Assembly (NCBI GenBank): GCA_009767595.1
Contig: VSDK01018119.1
Coordinates: 3,256-67,255 of the forward strand
Length of the DNA: 64,000 bases
Direction: 5' to 3'
Origin: Symbiodinium kawagutii
Taxonomy: Eukaryota > Sar > Dinophyceae > Suessiales > Symbiodiniaceae
The notes below the pieces were generated by a model. It was given only the letters and a program-made list of their open reading frames with translations, was not told the DNA's origin and did not search any database. The translations under genes were made by a program, and so were the position numbers. Shown here one piece after another: positions 11,880 to 23,375 of the stretch (positions are counted from its first letter, which is position 1; the number at the start of each line of letters is the position of its first letter).

Positions 11880-12275
11880 AGAAGGTATGGTCGTCCTTCC
11901 AGGGAAAATAGCAGATCATCTCGTCAAAGGATGAAAATATCACAAGTTTCCACCAGTCCTCATCTGGCAAGTTGTCTCGGAAGTAGTCCACACGGCATAA
12001 ATGAAGCCACATGTCTTCAGAAAGGTGACCGTCCGATGCCCATGCCTGCCAAACATCTTTGTGTGTACCAAAAGTCACACAATGTTCGTGGACAAGGGAT
12101 TGGAAGCTCGTCTCGTCCATGATGCCCCCTGCTGGGCCATTTTTCTTGTAGAAGTCCATGAGTCTGTCCAATTTATTGTCGCCTTAGACAGCCGGCTGTC
12201 TATCAGCGAAAAGCCAATGAGGTTGTTACGCGCACAAGCAGCACGGAATATCTCTGCTCCTAACCGAGCCAACGT
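11880..12275 (-). pseudogene. Possible upstream exon of the hAT-like gene, unrecognised
   Basis: Two overlapping minus-strand frames read naturally end to end: 12272-12190 (IFRAACARNNLIGFSLIDSR) and 12180-11880 (DRLMDFYKKNGPAGG ... YFRDNLPDEDWWKLV). A single-base shift near 12185, or an acceptor at TCTAAG, would join them. It closes at a candidate donor, TCGAA|GTACATG, near 11880, facing the candidate acceptor near 11813, giving an intron of about 65 bp. No known domain is recognised. Its position suggests part of the transposase gene or a second gene of the element. Confidence 0.35.
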
Positions 12276-12390
12276 TTAAATATTTTTTCAATTATAGAAG
12301 GCTAATAAAACATCTGTACCTTAAAAACTACCCTCATATAGCCAAATCTCAGACAGCCATGGGTCTTCAAAAAAAGGGCTAGAAGCAAGC

Positions 12391-12672
12391 TCAGTCGCAC
12401 AAGCTTCTGATGGTGCGAGCAAAGGTGTCAATCTTCGCCTCAACATGCGTGGCTACAGTCACTACGGTGTCAGCATTCTTAGTGCCTGTGCATATCTCTT
12501 GCCATCGCTGTGCCCCAAAAATTTCTTTGCTTCCAAAGAAAAAGACAGGTCTATCTATGCTCCAGTAATCGTAACGCACCACCGTCTCTGCCAAGGTGTT
12601 ATAGCTCTGGCAAATCACATCGGAAGCCAGGACTTCGCCACCGCAGTCAATGAAGGTCACACGCACCGGCAT
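12391..12672 (-). CDS. Hypothetical ORF, 93 codons, 5' side of hAT-like gene
   Basis: Begins MPVRVTFIDCGGEVLASDVI and ends TIRSLCD-stop. The opening VTFID-GGEVLASDVI has the spacing of a ubiquitin-like first hairpin, but the match is too short to assign. It is co-oriented with the transposase pieces downstream and could be a first exon or an unrelated fragment. Confidence 0.3.
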   Translation of the reverse strand: MPVRVTFIDCGGEVLASDVICQSYNTLAETVVRYDYWSIDRPVFFFGSKEIFGAQRWQEICTGTKNADTVVTVATHVEAKIDTFARTIRSLCD

Positions 12673-13489
12673 GTTCCAGCGGTGTGCTGAGAACTGGTCA
12701 AATTGATTCTCAATTGCTCATTACATGGCTTTTTGCGTACTATGTGAGCACAAGACAAAACTCTGTCTTTGAGAAGGCTGGCTTGTCCACTGGGGTCTGT
12801 CTGAAACAATTGACCTCTGTTGTAATGGCGGTGTACAAATTTGTTTCCAAAGGTTTGTCCATTTCTGTCAGCCGCCATCCTACCATTTGAGCCTTCCGCT
12901 CTTGGAGAATTCGTTTGCCAGTGCTTGCCAGAAAATCAAATACGAAGTCTCAAAAATTCTTATCCGAATGAAAGAATAAAGAACTATGGAATATCAAGAG
13001 CGTTCGATTGCTTCGCACGGAGTTCACACTCAATGTCATGAGACTTTGTCGTCTGTGATGTCATGCCATTTTTCAACATAACTGTAACACATCCAACTTT
13101 GAAACTCTGATCCCTGCTTGCCCGGCACGCTTCCCTGCCTGCTTGTCGCAGGAGGCGTCCGCCCAGGCAAGTTGGTGGATTGAAGATTTGACGTGCCGCT
13201 GGCCGTGGACCAGGGCAGGATGGCAAATAAAGTTACCCATAAGACACAATAGAGAATAAATCTAATGTAAGATGATAATCATCACGGTCTCCCGCGCCCT
13301 CTGAACTTCTACTATTTAAGGGCTAACCACCTAATGCATGACTTGCTAATATAAATCAATTAATGATGTGTTAAAATATTTTTTAAATCACAACTTCCAT
13401 GGATCCCCTTGAATAAGATTTTGTGGGAAAAGAATTTGCCCAGCAAAGCATAAGCTCACACTGCCAGAGCAGAACACCTTGCGCCAAGA
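12673..13489. other. Non-coding interior of hAT-like element, transposase 5' side
   Basis: Short frames only, none protein-like with confidence. AT-rich from about 13210 to 13430. If the transposase is transcribed leftward, its promoter should lie here or further right, but no recognisable signal is visible. Dinoflagellate promoters generally lack a TATA box. Confidence 0.5.
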
Positions 13490-14626
13490 AACCAAAAATC
13501 AGCTGACCAGACCGCGGTAAGCAGATTTTGCCTCCCACCTAACCTGCAGCCCGCCCAGCCAACCCCAAAAACAGCCTACGAGGCTGCGGTAGGAAGATTT
13601 TGCCCCCCGCCTCCCCTCCAACCCCGCCTGCGCCCGGCAAAAGCCAAAAAACATCCTACGAGACTGCAGTAAGAAGATTTTGCGCCTCACCTCCCCTCCG
13701 GCCCCGCCTGCGCCCAGCCAACGCCAAAAACAACCTACGAGACTGCGGTGGGAAGATTTTGCGCCTCACCTCCCCTCCGGCCCCGCCTGCGCCCAGCCAA
13801 CGCCAAAAACAACCTACGAGACTGCGGTGGGAAGATTTTGCGCCTCACCTCCCCTCCGGCCCCGCCTGCGCCCAGCCAACGCCAAAAACAACCTACGAGA
13901 CTGCGGTGGGAAGATTTTGCGCCTCACCTCCCCTCCGGCCCCGCCTGCGCCCAGCCAACGCCAAAAACAACCTACGAGACTGCGGTGGGAAGATTTTGCG
14001 CCTCACCTCCCCTCCGGCCCCGCCTGCGCCCAGCCAACGCCAAAAACAACCTACGAGACTGCGGTGGGAAGATTTTGCGCCTCACCTCCCCTCCGGCCCC
14101 GCCTGCGCCCAGCCAACGCGCAAAAACAGCCTACGAGACTGCGGTAGGAAGATTTNNNNNNNNNNNNNNNNNNNNNNNNNNNNNNNNNNNNNNNNNNNNN
14201 NNNNNNNNNNNNNNNNNNNNNNNNNNNNNNNNNNNNNNNNNNNNNNNNNNNNNNNNNNNNNNNNNNNNNNNNNNNNNNNNNNNNNNNNNNNNNNNNNNNN
14301 NNNNNNNNNNNNNNNNNNNNNNNNNNNNNNNNNNNNNNNNNNNNNNNNNNNNNNNNNNNNNNNNNNNGACTGCGGTAGGAAGATTTTGCGCCTCACCTCC
14401 CCTCCGGCCCCGCCTGCACCCAGCCAACGCCCAAAAACAGCCTACGGGACTGCGGTAGGAAGATTTTGCGCCTCACCTCCCCTCCGGCCCCGCCTGCGCC
14501 CAGCCAACGCGCAAAATCAGCCTACGGGACTGCGGTAGGAAGATTTTGCGCCTCACCTCCCTTCCGGCCCCGCCTGCGCCCAGCCAACGCCAAAAACAGC
14601 CTACGAGACTGCGGTAGGAAGATTTT
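13490..14626. repeat. 79-bp satellite array (expanded)
   Basis: At least eleven units, at an exact 79-bp spacing between 13681 and 14076, each containing CCTACGAGACTGCGGTGGGA, AGATTTTGCGCCTCACCTCC and CCGCCTGCGCCCAGCCAACG. The central units are nearly identical; the first two (13490-13680) and those after the gap are more diverged. Long open frames across it arise because 79 is not a multiple of 3 and no frame of the unit contains a stop. It is interrupted by an assembly gap, so the true copy number is unknown. The same unit occurs two to three times in the small element at 4966-5142. Confidence 0.95.
14156..14367. other. Assembly gap (212 N) inside satellite
   Basis: A run of 212 N falls within the 79-bp array, as expected when an array is longer than the reads. 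Any frame or length spanning it is unsupported. Confidence 0.99.
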
Positions 14627-15209
14627 AGGCCCCGGCCAAAAACAAAAACCACAAGCCCGGGACCAGAGGACCGAGGAGCAAATTATAGGAGACGGGCCGC
14701 CCTGCTATGCCAAGGGGTTACAGCGCAGTTGGTTGGACGAAGTGGTCTTTAAGCAAGAGGTTGGGAGTTCGGTTCCCGGCGGTTTTCTGGGCACTTGGGC
14801 GGCTGGGCAAGGCCAAACGCCAAAAACCAAAACGTAGGGACCGCCAAAGCCCAAGCACAACAATATGAGAGACAATGGCATCAATAAGTGCTGCTCCGCA
14901 GCCATACCTATCACCCCGAGAGTAGGCAAAAGAATCAAACAAAGAACAAGAAGAAACCCCGACAGCCATCCATCAACAACACTACCCCGCAAAAACCATG
15001 CATATGATTGATTTGAATTGGCCGTGGTATGAACTGATCCTGGCGGGAATTGGTTTCGATAAGAACTGATTGTCTATGGACACGAATCGGTCTGAACCGA
15101 ACCGGCAACCGAAACGTTATAGAAGGAACCGCTATTCAATTCCTGACCATCCCATTCCATAATTAAGCAACCGAAACGAAATCTCTTTGATCGAACCGTG
15201 GCATCCCTG
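14627..15209. repeat. Right end of hAT-like element
   Basis: Closely matches 5147-5732: AGGCCCCGGCCAAAAA, the tRNA-like boxes, CCAAAACGTAGGGA, ACAATATGAGAGACAATGGC, TCGGTCTGAACCGAACCG and the terminal GTGGCATCCCTG. GAACCG/CCGAAACG motifs cluster in the last 150 bp. It stops exactly where the GATA array begins. Confidence 0.85.
14721..14776 (+). promoter_or_regulatory. tRNA-like A and B boxes, second copy
   Basis: CAGCGCAGTTGG (14721-14732) and AGTTCGGTTCC (14766-14776) sit at the same spacing as at 5235-5290. The two copies have diverged elsewhere in the segment yet keep A- and B-box-like sequence. Between the boxes, TCTT...AAGA can form a short anticodon-like stem. Confidence 0.5.
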
Positions 15210-15265
<56 letters not shown>

Positions 15266-15294
15266 AAGATAGAAAGATAGAAAGATAGAAAGAT

Positions 15295-15341
<47 letters not shown>

Positions 15342-15354
15342 TAGATAGATAGAG

Positions 15355-15396
<42 letters not shown>

Positions 15397-15452
15397 GTAG
15401 ATAGATAGATAGATAGATAGATAGACAGATAGATAGATAGATAGATAGATAG
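15210..15452. repeat. (GATA)n microsatellite
   Basis: About 60 tetranucleotide units with AAAG and GAGA variants, starting at the base after the transposon end. On the minus strand it reads as repeating LSIYLSIY, a by-product of the repeat. Confidence 0.97.
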
Positions 15453-17045
15453 GCAGTTTGATCAAGAGATAATTGATAAGTAGATAGGTAGACAGCTAAT
15501 TCGCAAGGTAGATGGATAAGTACATAAGCAACTGGCTAGGTCGATGAATAGATGGGTAAACAGTTGGCTAGTATAATAGATAGCTATGCTAGGTAACCAC
15601 TAGTCAGATAGACTGGTAACTAGTAATGATTAGCGACTAGGCCATGGACAGCTAGAAAGCTAGATTTTTAGTGAAATTGTTGGTAGATCAATAGGCAAAC
15701 AGCGAAGGTAGAGACCTAGACACATAGACAGTCAAGTAAATATACACTAATCCATAGACAAACAACTAAATATACAGGCTACAAATAATCCCGCCGCCTG
15801 TCGCTCTTTCATTTTTGTTTTATGGAAACTTCCCCGACCGCCTGGGAGGTACTACTGGAAGTGATGGCTAAACTGTTGAGAAATATTTCAAGACATTGGT
15901 CAAATTAATAGCAACGATAGCAAACGATTGTCCGGCGTAATGTTAGACATTACCCGTCATCAACGACAATTGCAAGTGATCTCCGTCGTGAAGCGAATCG
16001 TGACATTTGATGAGTCAACCACAACCAGCGGTGAGTTGAACTTCTCCACTGCATGATGCTGATACACAGTATACTCAAAACCTTTGGGCTACCAAACCTC
16101 AGCAACTTCGTCGCAAGAATGCCACAGGGCTACCAACCAAGAAGGAAAACCACCAGAACGCGATTCTGCCGCGCACTTTGAGCCCCTGGCTGTCAACGCG
16201 GTTCCACTGCTCCAGCAAATCATCTCTTATGTCTGAGATCGCTGGGATGTTGCCACCTGGGGCGGCATAGACGAGTTGCAGAAGAATGCAACAGCAATGA
16301 CTATGCGCTCATAATCAACCATGATGTCGCAGACACTATCTGGCAATGATGGTTGATCTTAAGTTGATATGGTCATAACGGCACAACCAATGGTCAGTTA
16401 AAAAAACTCAACGGTGAATAAAAATGAACAAAGAACATTGACCAAGACTTCAAAGGGATGCAACACCAACAATGGCTGACCATCTTTGTTACAATCGACA
16501 GAACCCTCTTGCAGGTCCCGAAATGGTACCCAAGGCAGTGAAGGACTAGGGGCCTCATTCAATGGATTGTCGTGGTCAAAAAAAGTGTACCGGAGCCCAT
16601 AATTTGGGCAACCCAGTGCCTCCAATTTCCAGCGTTGCGTGGGTTCTCAAAAAAACCTGACATCTATATTTTCTGCGACGGCAATCACGATGCACCGGGC
16701 CGTTGAAACCGTTGCATCGGCATTAACAGTCCTTTCCAATCTGCCAGATCACCCCCCCATCCCCAGTATTCCCAGGCCCCACTTCTCTCATCGTCCGCCC
16801 CTTCGGAATGTCCTGAGGAAAACAGTTTTTTCTGGTTGGTGGTTGCAACCCGATTGAAAAGTACTACTTAAATCAATCAACGATCCCTAAATACAGGGAA
16901 TAATCAGAAATGCTTAAAATCACGAACCAGTTCTGGAGGGGTATATCATAGAAATATCCATTTCAATTCCCACACCGATCCTCGAGCTTCGAAATTACAT
17001 ATATTCTTTCCACCCGCCCAAACAAACACTCTACTTTGGGTGATT
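15453..17045. other. Gene-free region
   Basis: The first 300 bp are a decayed TAGATAG-type sequence grading out of the GATA array. The rest is unique with no protein-like frame, except for one MITE-like copy at 16832-16930. Confidence 0.55.
16832..16930. mobile_element. MITE-like element, family I, copy 3
   Basis: Starts CTGGTTGGTGGTTGCAACCC and ends with TTAAAATCACGAACCAG, a diverged form of TTGAAACCACCAACCAG. Internal GAAAAGTACTACTTAAATCA and AGGGAATAATCAGAAA blocks match copy 2. 99 bp. Confidence 0.65.
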
Positions 17046-17049
17046 CCAA

Positions 17050-17250
17050 CCCTGGATTTGATCTGTCAATCTGTCTGGCATTGGACTTGACATCCAATCT
17101 GGCATTTCATCTTGCATATGGCTGTCAAACGTTCTGACATGTCAGTTGGCATTCTATCTGGCATCCAGTTTGACATCCTATCGGGCATTCTATCTTGCAT
17201 TAAACTTCTGGCATCTTTTTTGGAATTGTATCTGGCATATATGTGCCGGG
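17050..17250. repeat. Degenerate 12-bp minisatellite (ATGCCAGATAGA family), locus 1
   Basis: On the minus strand it is built from ATGCCAGATAGA-like 12-mers, reading MPDRM..NWMPDRMPTDM. The units are degenerate but keep register for about 200 bp. Related loci are at 18.12-18.78 kb and 40.6-40.93 kb. Confidence 0.7.
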
Positions 17251-17349
17251 CCTCGCCAACCCCCCCTCCTGCGCCACCCAATGTATGGTCCCCCTTTTTT
17301 ACCTCTTGTGTTGTGCTGGTCGGCGTGGGTGGTGGCTGCAGGTGCGACA

Positions 17350-17735
17350 TAGGTAGTATATCAAATCCGATAAACAGTGTATAGATAGTGTATAGGTAGT
17401 TTACATAAGTTTTGTATACATACTATGTAAATAGTATATAAGTAGTACATACAGAGTATAGCTATGTATAGCTAGTCTGTAGGTCGTATGTAGGTAGTGC
17501 ATCGGCAGTATATGAGTAAGTATATACGTAGTAAATACGTGGCCTAGAGGTAGTAATTGGTAGCATATGGTAATAAGTAGGTGTACATGCAGAGCAAATT
17601 AAATAATGTTTTGTAATAAATAGATGGTATACAGGTGTATAGGTAATAAGTTGGTAGGTAGTTGGGTATACGGATAGTGTATAGGTAGTATACAAGTAGT
17701 ACAAAGGTACTATAGAGGTAGTATATAAGTATGCA
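17350..17735. repeat. Degenerate GTAGTATATAG minisatellite, locus 1
   Basis: GTAGTATATA, GTATAGGTAGT and close variants recur every 10-16 bp for nearly 400 bp. The same family fills 53.14-54.46 kb. Confidence 0.8.
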
Positions 17736-17744
17736 CGCAGTACT

Positions 17745-18060
17745 TAAAGCCTCCAAATGCTGCAAATAGCATGCGAATGGAGGGATAAGGCTCCAAAATG
17801 CTAGCCCTCGAATGTGAGAGTAAGGCTGCAAAATGCTGCAAATAGCTTGCAAATGGAAGGAAAAGGCTCCAAAATGCAGCAAATTGCATGCAAATGGGAG
17901 GATAAGGCTCCAAAATGCTGCAAATAGCATAAGAATGTGAGAGTACGGCTCCCAAATGCGGCAAGTAGCATGCAAATGGAAGGATAAGGCTCCAAAATGC
18001 TGCAAATAGCGTATGAATGTGAGAGTGCGGCTCCCAAATGCTGCAAATAGCACGGAATTG
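17745..18060. repeat. 41-bp tandem repeat
   Basis: About seven units of an AAGGCTCCAAAATGCTGCAAATAGC core plus an alternating ATGCAAATGGAAGGAT or GAATGTGAGAGTACGG tail. Two tail types alternate irregularly, so units have been exchanged within the array. Open minus-strand frames across it repeat LQHFGALS. Confidence 0.9.
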
Positions 18061-18119
18061 GGGTTGGGGGGGACCATACCATTTGGGGGAAGGGGGTCTG
18101 GGAGCCCGGGGGCCGGGCT

Positions 18120-18785
18120 CATATATTCTGACATTCTTTGTGGAATATTTTGCACCATTCTTTCTGATATTCTATTTGGCAAATATATTGATATGTATAC
18201 ATGTTCTGACATTCTTCCTGGCTTTTTACTGCCCATTCTACTTGCCATATATTCGACATTCTTTCTTGCGTTCTCTCTGGGATGCATTGTGACAGTACTT
18301 CTAGCATCCTATCTGGCACACATTCTGAGAATCTTTCTGGCATTCTATTTGGCATTCTATCTGGCATATATTTTGACACATATATTCTGACATTCTTCCT
18401 AGCATTCTATTTGGCATACATTCTAACATTCTTTCGAAGCGTTCTATCTAGCATATGCTTCAACATTTTTTTCAGACATTCTATGTGGAAATTTATCTTT
18501 CATATATTCTGACATTCTTTGGCTGCCTATTCAAATATCCGGCTGGCAAATATTCTGGTATTCCTTCTGGCATTCTCTCTGGTATATTTTGCCGTTTCAT
18601 TTGCCATATATGTGACAATTATGTTTGTATATATTTCGCAGTCTATCTTGCATATATTGATTGCGAAATGATTTCTGACAGTGTACCTATATTCTGGCGT
18701 CTTTATGACATCTCTGTCTCTAAGTCTCTGACTTTCTGACATGTTATCTTTCATATATTCTGACATCTTTCTGGCACGCATTTTG
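18120..18785. repeat. Degenerate 12-bp minisatellite, locus 2
   Basis: TTCTATCTGGCATATATTCTGACAT-like sequence repeats for about 660 bp. The minus strand reads MPDRMPNRMPERF and similar. This is the longest of the three loci of this family in the window. Confidence 0.75.
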
Positions 18786-21700
18786 CACCACCTCGGGTCC
18801 AGAGGGCAGAGCGGAAATGCAGCGTGTCCACCCAGCTGCATCAGGTTTCGCAGTAGCTGGGCATGCTGTGTCTTGAGCTGTGGTGCTCTGCGGGGCTCGG
18901 GTCTCTCCATCCATCATTGGTTTGTTGGCATACGCTGGCAGCCTGCGAAGCCTCTGCTAAGTGGACCGCCGGCTGCATCGGTGACTTGAGCATTCCCTTG
19001 GATGCAACCAAGTCTTAGGCATAAATCAAGACGTCATTGCTAGATGACCAATCCTGACTATTCCCCACTGAATGGCTCAAAGCCAGAAAGGTCTTAACAT
19101 GGACTCATGTCAGACGCAAAATGAGTATAGGCTCAATTCCCCAGGCACATTTCTAAATCGTATTTTGACATTTCTTGATTTGCTTTGTGGCACGGCACCT
19201 CCATTCAACAACTCGCTGTGTACTTGGTCGAACTCCTGGATGGATTTCTGCAAGGTAGTCGTAGTCGCCTTGGTCTGCAAAGGATCACCTCTTTGGAGGC
19301 TTGGGTAACCTATGGCAAGGTAGTCCCTCATCAGTTTTCTCGGTATCTCAAGTTTTTGATGGGAGACTCATCTCATGTTATGTATTAATGGAGACTCATA
19401 TCGTTTAACAACCCACACACACACACACACACTTCCAAGTAGCTGATTGTTTCATGTTGTTTGAAGTCCGGTATCAAAAGTGGCCCAGTATGGTCAACAT
19501 CCACGTGTTCTGGGTGTACTCACCATCAAAACACCGACGCCCTGCACCATCTAGGCATCCAAAGGAAAACTTGTGACATCGTGGACTCTGGTTTCTCGTT
19601 AATTCATGCCCAATGTTTGGTGAATGTTTGCTTAATGGTTGGTTGCTGGTTGCTCACCGGTTGGCGGATGATTGGCTACAATGGTTGAAACCAGTGGTAG
19701 TTAATGGTCGCTTCAAATATGTTTCCCCGGCATGTGTTCTAGTGCACAGCGATCTCGGCAACTGCCTGGTACCAACACTCAACGGAAGCCAGGGAAACCA
19801 TAAACCCAAAATCCCACATCTAAAGAACTACAACCGTTCTACAACGCAAACCCAAGACGCAAACAAGTCAAATTTCCAGTCAGGGTCTTTGCAACTTGAA
19901 GGGAAACTGTAACACCTTAAGTATCTTCGTTGTTAATTCTGATTGATTGGTCCACAATGGGTTGATGGTCTGGAGACTCGCCTTGACTTCACTTTTTGTA
20001 AAGTTTGGCGAGCACGCATGATGAACTCCAATTCCATGACCACTGTTGGCGAACTGTTTACATGATCAGTATAGATATCAGTAGTGCTCAGTACCTGCCC
20101 AAATAATCTACCACCACATGAGCGCAACTGCTGAGGTTGGGTCCTGCATTCACACCGGAAACCCCCTCCGGAGGCTGACACCAAACCATCCCAAACCCAA
20201 GCAGCATGGCTTCATTGATAGAAAAATAAGCAGATGAGATGTTTGAGAAATGTTATAATCCCCATTTTGCTGCTTATAACCATGCTGCATGAAAAAGCTG
20301 AACTGCTTTTTCAAACAACTAGTAATATGTTATAAGCAGCATGATGAAATGCTTTGCTCACGGTTCGTTCATGGTTGGGTAACATTTGACAATCGTCAAC
20401 CATAATTGGTAGATCCCACTGGCAGGTTGTTCACACTTCTCCTACCTGCTGTTGCACAGCGCGTGCTGCGGCCCCAGAAACTGTGATACCGTAGATGAAC
20501 ATAAAAGACAGCTTAACCTGAGAATCAGCTGAAAGGCGCTCCAGATGAGAATTTCGTTGATGGTAAGCAACTAACTTGAGCACCAATGGTGGCTTCTGGA
20601 AGCATGGTGAATACATCTGAACTTGAGAATAATTGACAAGGCGTGACTCAGATAAGATCATCACAATGGCGATCAGCATAACTAGCATCGTGAAATTTTA
20701 TTTGTGCCCTGACCATCTCTGAGCCAGCTGGAATTTGGATCAAAACTCGATACTGGTGGTACCAAATCCCCATTCCATTCAGGATTGCAATACTATCAGC
20801 AGGGATTTTTCCAGCACAGGATCTGTCCAACAAGCGAAGTGGGATTATCTTCGCAGTACTTGCTGAATTACAGAAGCAGCTGGCTTGCAATCTCAACTTG
20901 AAAGGACTAGCAAAGGGGGTGGCTGCTTAATCACGAACAGTTCCTCCCTTACAGTAGTTATTTGGTTGCTAGAAAGGCTGGCAAAGTGGCAGATGATGGT
21001 ATTCTAGTATAATGCACTGTGTGAAAATGTCAACAAGTATTGAGATGTCCGATCTCCCAAAATTCAAAAAAAAATTGGCCTATTCCTGGCCTATCCATCA
21101 ACTTCAGGATGTTACTGCCAGTTACATCAACTCCAAAATGTGTAAACACAGAGAATGCCGTAGCAATTGCTGTACTCTGCTATTGAAAAAGACTGCGAAA
21201 CTGTTGACCTGCACAAGGCGAGCAGCCTACGCCGCATACGCTGGGCCGACTCAGCAATGTGTTGATGCTTTGGGGTTAGGCTTCAGATGTGGATCTATAT
21301 GAGTAGTGTATGACTATACAGCCTCTGGTAAACTAACCTTGCGATGGAAACTCAACCATTTGTAGCTGGTTTCCCAGGGTCTGCTATTTTTACTAACATG
21401 GTGATTTTTCACTGCCATGTTAGATTACCAAAGGGTATATACATGTAAAAGTCATTTGGAGGCAACATATGGGAAACACGGCCCGGTACTTTTTCATAAA
21501 ATGTGAACCTCACGCACCCTAGCATGGTAAATCAATCCAAGAACAAAGATACGCTGAACCACTGCTTTCCTCCGTCAAAATACGGAGTTACAACTTTTGC
21601 ATTTTTGCGGCCCAGTGCAGGTTGACCGGTGGACATATCCAAATACTTACTTGATTACCAACAAAACACCAACAAAATTATGACGAACAACGGTGGCCAC

Positions 21701-23028
21701 AGCAGGACTTGGTGACACTTTTTTGGAGAAGAAAGGCTGATGACTGACTTCAAACAAGACTGAAAGCATAAAAAATGGTGAATGAAAGAACAGGCCAAAC
21801 AAACTATTGAGAATACTGTGATCAAGTACCTCAACAATGCAATAACATGAATGATGAACCGCCTTTCTTTTGGATCAGTGGTGGTTAGGAAGCCTTCGCC
21901 GAATTCGTTCGCCGCCGAGCTGCCATCTGGTTCACACGAAATTGCTGGTCGAGGCCCGCTTCAAGGCGACCGACTGGAAATTCCGACATGGACGACAAGG
22001 CCTGTGAGAAATACCTCCGCGTGCGACGATCTGCTTCCCAATGGAGGTGACATGTGAGGTTCCTTGGATTCATTGGGATGACATTGCTATTGGCGACATT
22101 CGTTAGTGAGCTTTAGCGCATTTGATCGAGATCTATTGGGTATGACTCCGGGTATGACTCATATCAAATCATTCATGACCTATTTTGATCAATGATTCAT
22201 CAGTGCTAATTGTAAGCCATAATCGCCAACAATAGTGGATATAAGTAGCGCATATCCATGGCCCATGGCCATACCCCCCAAGGCCCACCCAAAGTGAGGA
22301 TCTAACAGAAAGCCATCAACATCATGGAATAAGGTGTAAGCGCACCTTTCTGATCACACGGCAATTGGGTACATTATATATTTCACAATGGACAGAAAAT
22401 CTCTCTAGAGCTTGTGAAGAAGATGCTGACAACTGACCAAGAACACCTTCACAATTTCTGGCTAACACTCCCGGATCGATTCCACATTCCGGATTCCCGA
22501 TCGTTGCCAAGTTTGTATCACGTTAGGCAGCTCACTGTAACCGTTGGGTGCCATGTGAGTTCCACAAGAACCAGGATTGATTTATGCAACTTGAAAGCCA
22601 GGAGGTGAAGATCAACCCCTGAAGACTTGAAAAATCCCGGCAACGACCACCTCTCTCTGGTCCCAGTTTGTATTGACCTTGCCATGGAGAAGTTTAGTAA
22701 CGAGAAGAATCACCCACTTTATTACTTCTTACTATGGCCGCCAATCCGTCAACCGTAAGCTTTGCCCTCCTATCGTTGGATGGTGGTTCTAGTCCCATTT
22801 CATCAGCTGGGTGGTTCTGTCAACCGATCATGCACATTGTCTTCCTAACACAGAAGCAAGAGTGAGTCTGCCGGCATATTCACCAATACTGGTTTGCAGC
22901 ATTGTATATCGACCACTACAAAATTGGTGATATCTCTATTGATGATGTTTCTTGACTGTTGACAACTCTTAAGATTTTTTAAAGCGCTTCATGATTGGTT
23001 CACCACAATTGCAGATATTGATGGTTGT
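18786..23028. other. Gene-free region
   Basis: No frame longer than about 100 codons and none resembling a protein. A short (CA)n tract lies at 19411-19432. No RNA gene or large repeat was recognised. Confidence 0.55.
19411..19432. repeat. (CA)n microsatellite
   Basis: Eleven CA dinucleotides. Confidence 0.9.
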
Positions 23029-23127
23029 CTGGTTGGTGGTTTCAACCCCGTCATGAAAAATATTAGTCAACCAACCAGTTGTTAATCATTACTAGGGAAA
23101 CAAAAAATGTTTGAAACCACCAGCCAG
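23029..23127. mobile_element. MITE-like element, family I, copy 4 (best preserved)
   Basis: CTGGTTGGTGGTTTCAA at the left and TTGAAACCACCAGCCAG at the right form a 17-bp terminal inverted repeat with one mismatch. The interior (CCCCGTCATGAAAAATATTA, GTCAACCAACCAG, TAGGGAAACAAAAAATG) has no coding potential. 99 bp. No clear target duplication. Confidence 0.8.
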
Positions 23128-23282
23128 TTATTGTACAATAGATAGCTCTGGTTCAACGCCGGCGTAAGCTTCACGGGTCTGTCACTGTTGGCCCTGGTGG
23201 ATCAGCCTCAACCATCGAAGATATCTTAAGCATTGATGCAGAACCACTCAAATACATGAATGGCTTTAGGCTTTCCAGAAAC

Positions 23283-23375
23283 ATATATGTATATGTAAAT
23301 ATATGTATATATATAATTCTATATATATATATATATATACATACTATATACTATATAGATATATATATATACCTT
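23283..23375. repeat. AT-rich (TA)n microsatellite
   Basis: Runs of ATATAT broken by GTATATG and CTATATAG. Confidence 0.9.

Larger units (their letters stand above)
7661..15209. mobile_element. Probable autonomous hAT-family transposon, 7.5 kb, decayed
   Basis: The left end at 7661 (CAGGGTGGTATAGAATCG) and right end at 15209 (GTGGCATCCCTG) match the two ends of the complete 1-kb element at 4727-5732, in the correct relative orientation, and between them lies a minus-strand hAT transposase. This fits a full-length relative of the small element. Contents in order: left end, GA microsatellite, diverged satellite units (8550-8745), transposase remains (9049 to about 12.7 kb), expanded 79-bp satellite, tRNA-like boxes, right end. 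Flanks do not show a matching duplication (left AATTGT, right TAGATA); the right flank is now a GATA array, which could have overwritten it. The alternative is two separate truncated copies bracketing an unrelated hAT. Confidence 0.6.

Noticed and set aside
13600-14538. Long plus-strand frames rich in APPAPSQRQ
   Set aside because: They cycle through the 79-bp satellite in successive frames and cross an N gap; the real protein-coding strand of this element is minus and elsewhere.
15163-15465. 100-codon LSIYLSIY frame
   Set aside because: Translation of a GATA microsatellite.
23283-23375. TA-rich tract as a TATA promoter
   Set aside because: It is a microsatellite with no gene nearby.
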